From contig CANMZA010000001.1 in assembly GCA_947502305.1 (NCBI GenBank), positions 1,674,001-1,738,000 of the forward strand: a stretch of 64,000 nucleotides of DNA, read 5' to 3'. The notes below the pieces were generated by a model. It saw only the letters and a program-made list of their open reading frames with translations, searched no databases and was not told the DNA's origin. Of the stretch, positions 61,080 to 64,000 are shown in pieces. Within the stretch, counting starts at the first letter, position 1. Each line of letters begins with the position of its first letter. The stretch is from an uncultured Erythrobacter sp. (GTDB taxonomy: Bacteria; Pseudomonadota; Alphaproteobacteria; Sphingomonadales; Sphingomonadaceae). Made by a program: the position numbers and the translations under genes.

Positions 61080-62719
61080 TGTACAGTTACGATCAATATG
61101 ACCAACAAATGGTCGATGCCCGCGTTGCAGAATTCCGCGATCAGGCCCACCGCCGGTTGGAAGGGAAGCTGACCGAAGATCAATTCAAACCGCTGCGTTT
61201 GATGAATGGGCTTTATCTGCAACTGCACGCTTACATGCTGCGCGTCGCCATCCCGTATGGCACTCTCAACAGCCGTCAGATGACCGCTTTGGGTGATATT
61301 GCTGACAAATATGACCGGGGTTACGGTCACTTCACCACCCGGCAAAACCTGCAATATAATTGGATCAAGTTGGAAGATGCTGCCGATATTTTGGCCGATT
61401 TGGCCAAGGTTGAAATGCACGCGATCCAGACCAGCGGGAATTGCATCCGCAACATTTCATCGGATCACTTTGCGGGCGCTGCGGCGGATGAATTGGTCGA
61501 TCCGCGCCCCTATGCCGAATTGCTGCGCCAATGGTCGAGCTTCCATCCGGAATTCACCTATCTGCCGCGCAAGTTCAAAATCGCTGTAATCGCGGCGGAA
61601 AAGGACCGCGCGGCGATGCGCCTGCATGATATTGGCATCCAAATTATCGAGAAAGACGGCGAACAGGGCGGGGAAATTGGCGCGCGTTTCTATGTGGGCG
61701 GCGGCATGGGCCGCACCCCGATGATTGCACCAATGATCCGCGATTTTGTGCCGCTCGATCAACTGATTACCTATTCTGAGGCGTGCCTGCGGGTCTATAA
61801 TCGCTATGGCCGGCGCGACAACAAATACAAAGCGCGCATCAAGATCCTCGTCCATGAATTGGGCGCGGAAGAATATACGCGCCAAGTCGAGCAAGAATTT
61901 GCGCATATGTTGGATCAAGGCGTGGAACCCCCGCGCGAGGAATTGGAGCGTATCAAACCGTTCTTTGACGATCCTGCATTCGAAGACGGCGCGAAACATG
62001 TTGATCGTTCTGATCCCGATTTCGCCTTGTGGGTGGATCGCAACACGCACCGCCACAAACATGACAGCTATGTCAGCGCGGTAATTTCCTTGAAACCCGT
62101 GGGCGGCATCCCCGGCGATGCCACCGGCGAACAGATTCGGATCATGGCGAGGCTGGCGAAGCAATACAGCTTTGATGAATTGCGCATCATGCACACGCAA
62201 AATGTCGTTTTGCCGCATGTGAAAATCGAAGACCTGCACGCGCTTTGGACCGCGCTTGACGCGGCCGATCTGGGCGCGCCCAATATGGACTCGATTGAAG
62301 ACATGATCGCGTGCCCGGGCCTCGATTATTGCGCGCTCGCCAATGCCCGTTCGATCCCGCTGGCTCAGCGGATTTCAGAGAAATTCGACGCCAGTGGCAA
62401 GACCGAGAAATTGGGCGAATTGAAGCTCAAAATCTCCGGCTGCATCAACGCTTGCGGGCACCACCATGCGGGCCATATCGGCATCCTTGGTGTCGACCGT
62501 AAGGGGGTTGAGAATTATCAACTTTCGCTCGGCGGGAGCGAGGCCGAAGACACCAGCCTCGCCAAGATCACCGGCCCCGGTTTCACCGAAGACGGCGTGA
62601 TCGAAGCAGTTGAGAAAGTCACCGATGTTTACCTCGATGCGCGCGAGGATGGGGAGCGTTTCCTCGACACCTACCGCCGCATCGGCATGGCCCCGTTTAA
62701 GGAGGCGCTTTATGATTGA
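61079..62719 (+). CDS. cysI: Sulfite reductase hemoprotein (siroheme/4Fe-4S)
   Basis: A 546-residue enzyme reducing sulfite to sulfide with six electrons. The FeS/siroheme Cys ligands are visible as CPGLDYCALANARS and GCINACGHHHAGH; RGYGHFTTRQNLQYNWIK and Q-T-S-G-N-C-I-R-N belong to the conserved repeats of the family. The flavoprotein CysJ is not adjacent, so electrons may come from ferredoxin or another reductase. It is translated from the DUF2849 stop. Confidence 0.93.
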   Translation: MYSYDQYDQQMVDARVAEFRDQAHRRLEGKLTEDQFKPLRLMNGLYLQLHAYMLRVAIPYGTLNSRQMTALGDIADKYDRGYGHFTTRQNLQYNWIKLEDAADILADLAKVEMHAIQTSGNCIRNISSDHFAGAAADELVDPRPYAELLRQWSSFHPEFTYLPRKFKIAVIAAEKDRAAMRLHDIGIQIIEKDGEQGGEIGARFYVGGGMGRTPMIAPMIRDFVPLDQLITYSEACLRVYNRYGRRDNKYKARIKILVHELGAEEYTRQVEQEFAHMLDQGVEPPREELERIKPFFDDPAFEDGAKHVDRSDPDFALWVDRNTHRHKHDSYVSAVISLKPVGGIPGDATGEQIRIMARLAKQYSFDELRIMHTQNVVLPHVKIEDLHALWTALDAADLGAPNMDSIEDMIACPGLDYCALANARSIPLAQRISEKFDASGKTEKLGELKLKISGCINACGHHHAGHIGILGVDRKGVENYQLSLGGSEAEDTSLAKITGPGFTEDGVIEAVEKVTDVYLDAREDGERFLDTYRRIGMAPFKEALYD

Positions 62720-62808
62720 TCGACGCCTCAGGACCGCCGCGCTTTTGAGTGCCGCCGTTCATACACACAGCCGCAGTCTTTGCGGCCATCTCACGCAGGG
62801 AGGCTTGG

Positions 62809-63264
62809 ATGACTAATCCAGATTTGGGCACGTCCCCCGACGAAGTGCAATTTCGGTTTCGCGATGACGAACCCGCCGATCACGGTACAGTCACGGTCGA
62901 TGCGTGCTGCGATCAGACAAACGCCACCGCCGTTCGGATCGAACCCGGCGACGATGCCCGCACTTTGTTGCCTTTCCTTGATCGGCTTGCGCTGATCGAA
63001 GTGAATTTTCCAGCTTACGGCGATGGGCGTGGCTATTCCTCTGCGCGGATCCTGCGAGAGGCTGGGTATGCGGGCGAATTGCGCGCGGTGGGCGATGTGC
63101 TCATCGATCAACTCAGCCATATGCGCCGGTGCGGCTTTGATGCCTTTGCGCCGGATCAGCGGCTCGACGAAGACGACGCCGCCCGCGCCTTTGCGACATG
63201 GGACAATGTCTATCAACGCACAGTCGATGGCCGCAAAACCATCCAAGAGACGCGCCATGAATGA
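62809..63264 (+). CDS. DUF934 family protein, sulfur-assimilation cluster
   Basis: A 151-residue cytoplasmic protein. The family core LALIEVNFPAYGDGRGYSSARILRE followed by ELRAVGDVLIDQLSHMRRCGFD is recognisable. AGGGAGG is well placed before ATG 62809. DUF934 genes sit between cysI and cysH in many proteobacteria and are thought to be linked to sulfate reduction, but no activity is known. It overlaps cysH by eight bases. Confidence 0.88.
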   Translation: MTNPDLGTSPDEVQFRFRDDEPADHGTVTVDACCDQTNATAVRIEPGDDARTLLPFLDRLALIEVNFPAYGDGRGYSSARILREAGYAGELRAVGDVLIDQLSHMRRCGFDAFAPDQRLDEDDAARAFATWDNVYQRTVDGRKTIQETRHE

Positions 63265-64000
63265 AGTGAGAAAGATTGACCGGCTCGACGCGGGCCCACG
63301 TTTTAGTGAACATGACGCCGTGCGCCTCAACCGCATGTTTCGCGGGTCATCGACCGCCGAAATGTTGGAAGGTGTGATCAAAGGCGATCTTGCCGGGGAT
63401 GTCGCCACCGTCTCAAGCTTTGGCGCGGAAAGCGCGGTGCTGCTGCATCTGATCGCTTCGGTTGATCCAACGGTGCCGGTCATTTTCCTCGACACGGGCA
63501 AGCATTTTGCCGAAACGCTGCAATATCGCGATGATCTGGTGGAGCGGCTTGGCCTGACCAATCTGCAAGTGCTCACTCCTGATACAGCGGATGTCGCAAA
63601 GAAGGATGAGACCGGGCTGCGATGGTCCTATGACCCGGATGGTTGCTGCGAAATTCGCAAAGTCATCCCGCTGGCCAAAGCGCTTGAGAAAATCGATGCG
63701 AGCTTTACCGGGCGCAAGGCGTTTCAATCCTCCACCCGCGCCAATTTGCCCCGGTTTGAGATCGACACATCCGATGCGCAAGGTCGGTTGAAGATCAATC
63801 CGTTGATCGATTGGAGCGCCGAGGATATTGCCGCTTACATCGCTGAGCACGATTTGCCGCGTCATCCTTTGGTGGCGAAGGGTTTCCCCTCCATCGGTTG
63901 CGAGCCGTGCACCCACAAGGTCGCGCCGGGCGAAGACCCCCGCTCAGGCCGTTGGAAAGGCTGGGACAAGACCGAATGCGGCATCCACAAGCCGGGCGAA
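63257..64000 (+). CDS. cysH: Phosphoadenylyl/adenylyl-sulfate reductase, partial at right edge
   Basis: 248 codons are in the window and the stop lies beyond it. Motifs: SSFGAESAVLLHL (PAPS-loop), FLDTGKHFAETL, and the Cys pairs CCEIRK and CEPC that ligate a [4Fe-4S] cluster in APS-type reductases, with the catalytic C in ECGIH near the end. Two-pair Cys motifs point to use of adenylyl sulfate, the usual alphaproteobacterial form, and not PAPS. It completes the local cobA-DUF2849-cysI-DUF934-cysH unit. Confidence 0.92.
   Translation, partial: MNEVRKIDRLDAGPRFSEHDAVRLNRMFRGSSTAEMLEGVIKGDLAGDVATVSSFGAESAVLLHLIASVDPTVPVIFLDTGKHFAETLQYRDDLVERLGLTNLQVLTPDTADVAKKDETGLRWSYDPDGCCEIRKVIPLAKALEKIDASFTGRKAFQSSTRANLPRFEIDTSDAQGRLKINPLIDWSAEDIAAYIAEHDLPRHPLVAKGFPSIGCEPCTHKVAPGEDPRSGRWKGWDKTECGIHKPGE

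Noticed and set aside
62712..62816. 34-codon frame after cysI beginning with ATGATTGATCG
   Set aside because: No clear ribosome site and no lipobox, TM segment or conserved feature; probably the leader of the DUF934 gene.
1..64000. CRISPR arrays, insertion sequences, integrases or prophage genes
   Set aside because: Looked for regularly spaced repeats with unique spacers, transposase-like proteins and terminal inverted repeats; none was found.

Overview
The window looks like a stretch of chromosome from an alphaproteobacterium, most likely a sphingomonad of the Erythrobacteraceae type. This is inferred from gene content: a ChvI/ChvG two-component system joined to a short HprK, RapZ, a mannose-type EIIA and HPr; a structured leader in front of serC; the cobA-DUF2849-cysI-DUF934-cysH sulfur cluster; and QueF, RmuC and TM2 genes of alphaproteobacterial character. 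Base composition is GC-rich and even, apart from one short gene near 10.6-11.2 kb. I see no phage, transposase, integrase or CRISPR array.

Layout. 0-2.8 kb: a secreted gluzincin/TPR protein and a pair of DUF937 genes. 2.8-10.5 kb: pckA faces, across a structured 449-bp intergenic region, an operon of chvI, chvG, hprK, rapZ, EIIA, ptsH and a SPOUT RNA methyltransferase. This is a carbon/envelope-stress regulatory module without PTS enzyme I in view. 10.5-18.2 kb: a low-GC Sel1-like gene, then rmuC, def and recR on the minus strand, fmt-truA, a quinone-reductase-like enzyme, an asparaginase and tRNA-Val. 18.2-28.1 kb: an FAD monooxygenase, a TlpA-like lipoprotein, argH, an LptM-like lipoprotein, lysA, a siroheme synthase, a pseudo-receiver/winged-helix regulator, an ECF-type sigma factor with a two-TM partner, an L,D-transpeptidase and purA.

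28.5-42.1 kb: a secreted five-module repeat protein diverging from a secreted esterase, hisZ, serA and serC (with a leader RNA), a GT-B glycosyltransferase, a PadR regulator, rarA with a coupled unknown gene, a TM2 protein and tRNA-Thr. 42.3-49.9 kb: an OYE-type flavin oxidoreductase and a galactoside-use cluster of a sodium/solute symporter, GH36 alpha-galactosidase, galT and galK. 49.9-54.1 kb: a 1379-residue autotransporter. 54.3-64 kb: queF, a proline-rich membrane protein, sseA, metC, an MscS channel, and the assimilatory sulfur operon running off the right edge inside cysH.

The less expected signals are non-coding. They are a 12-bp tandem array in front of chvI; a shorter 12-bp array in front of the OYE gene; a terminator/antiterminator-like hairpin set between pckA and chvI; a composite palindromic element lying directly after both def and serA, with compensatory stem changes; a shared AAGAT-R-TATCTT palindrome in front of the PadR gene and a distant TM2 gene; and heavy use of tail-to-tail and head-to-head gene overlaps. 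Coordinates and motifs are read from the sequence; functions come from family recognition; regulation is inferred unless stated.
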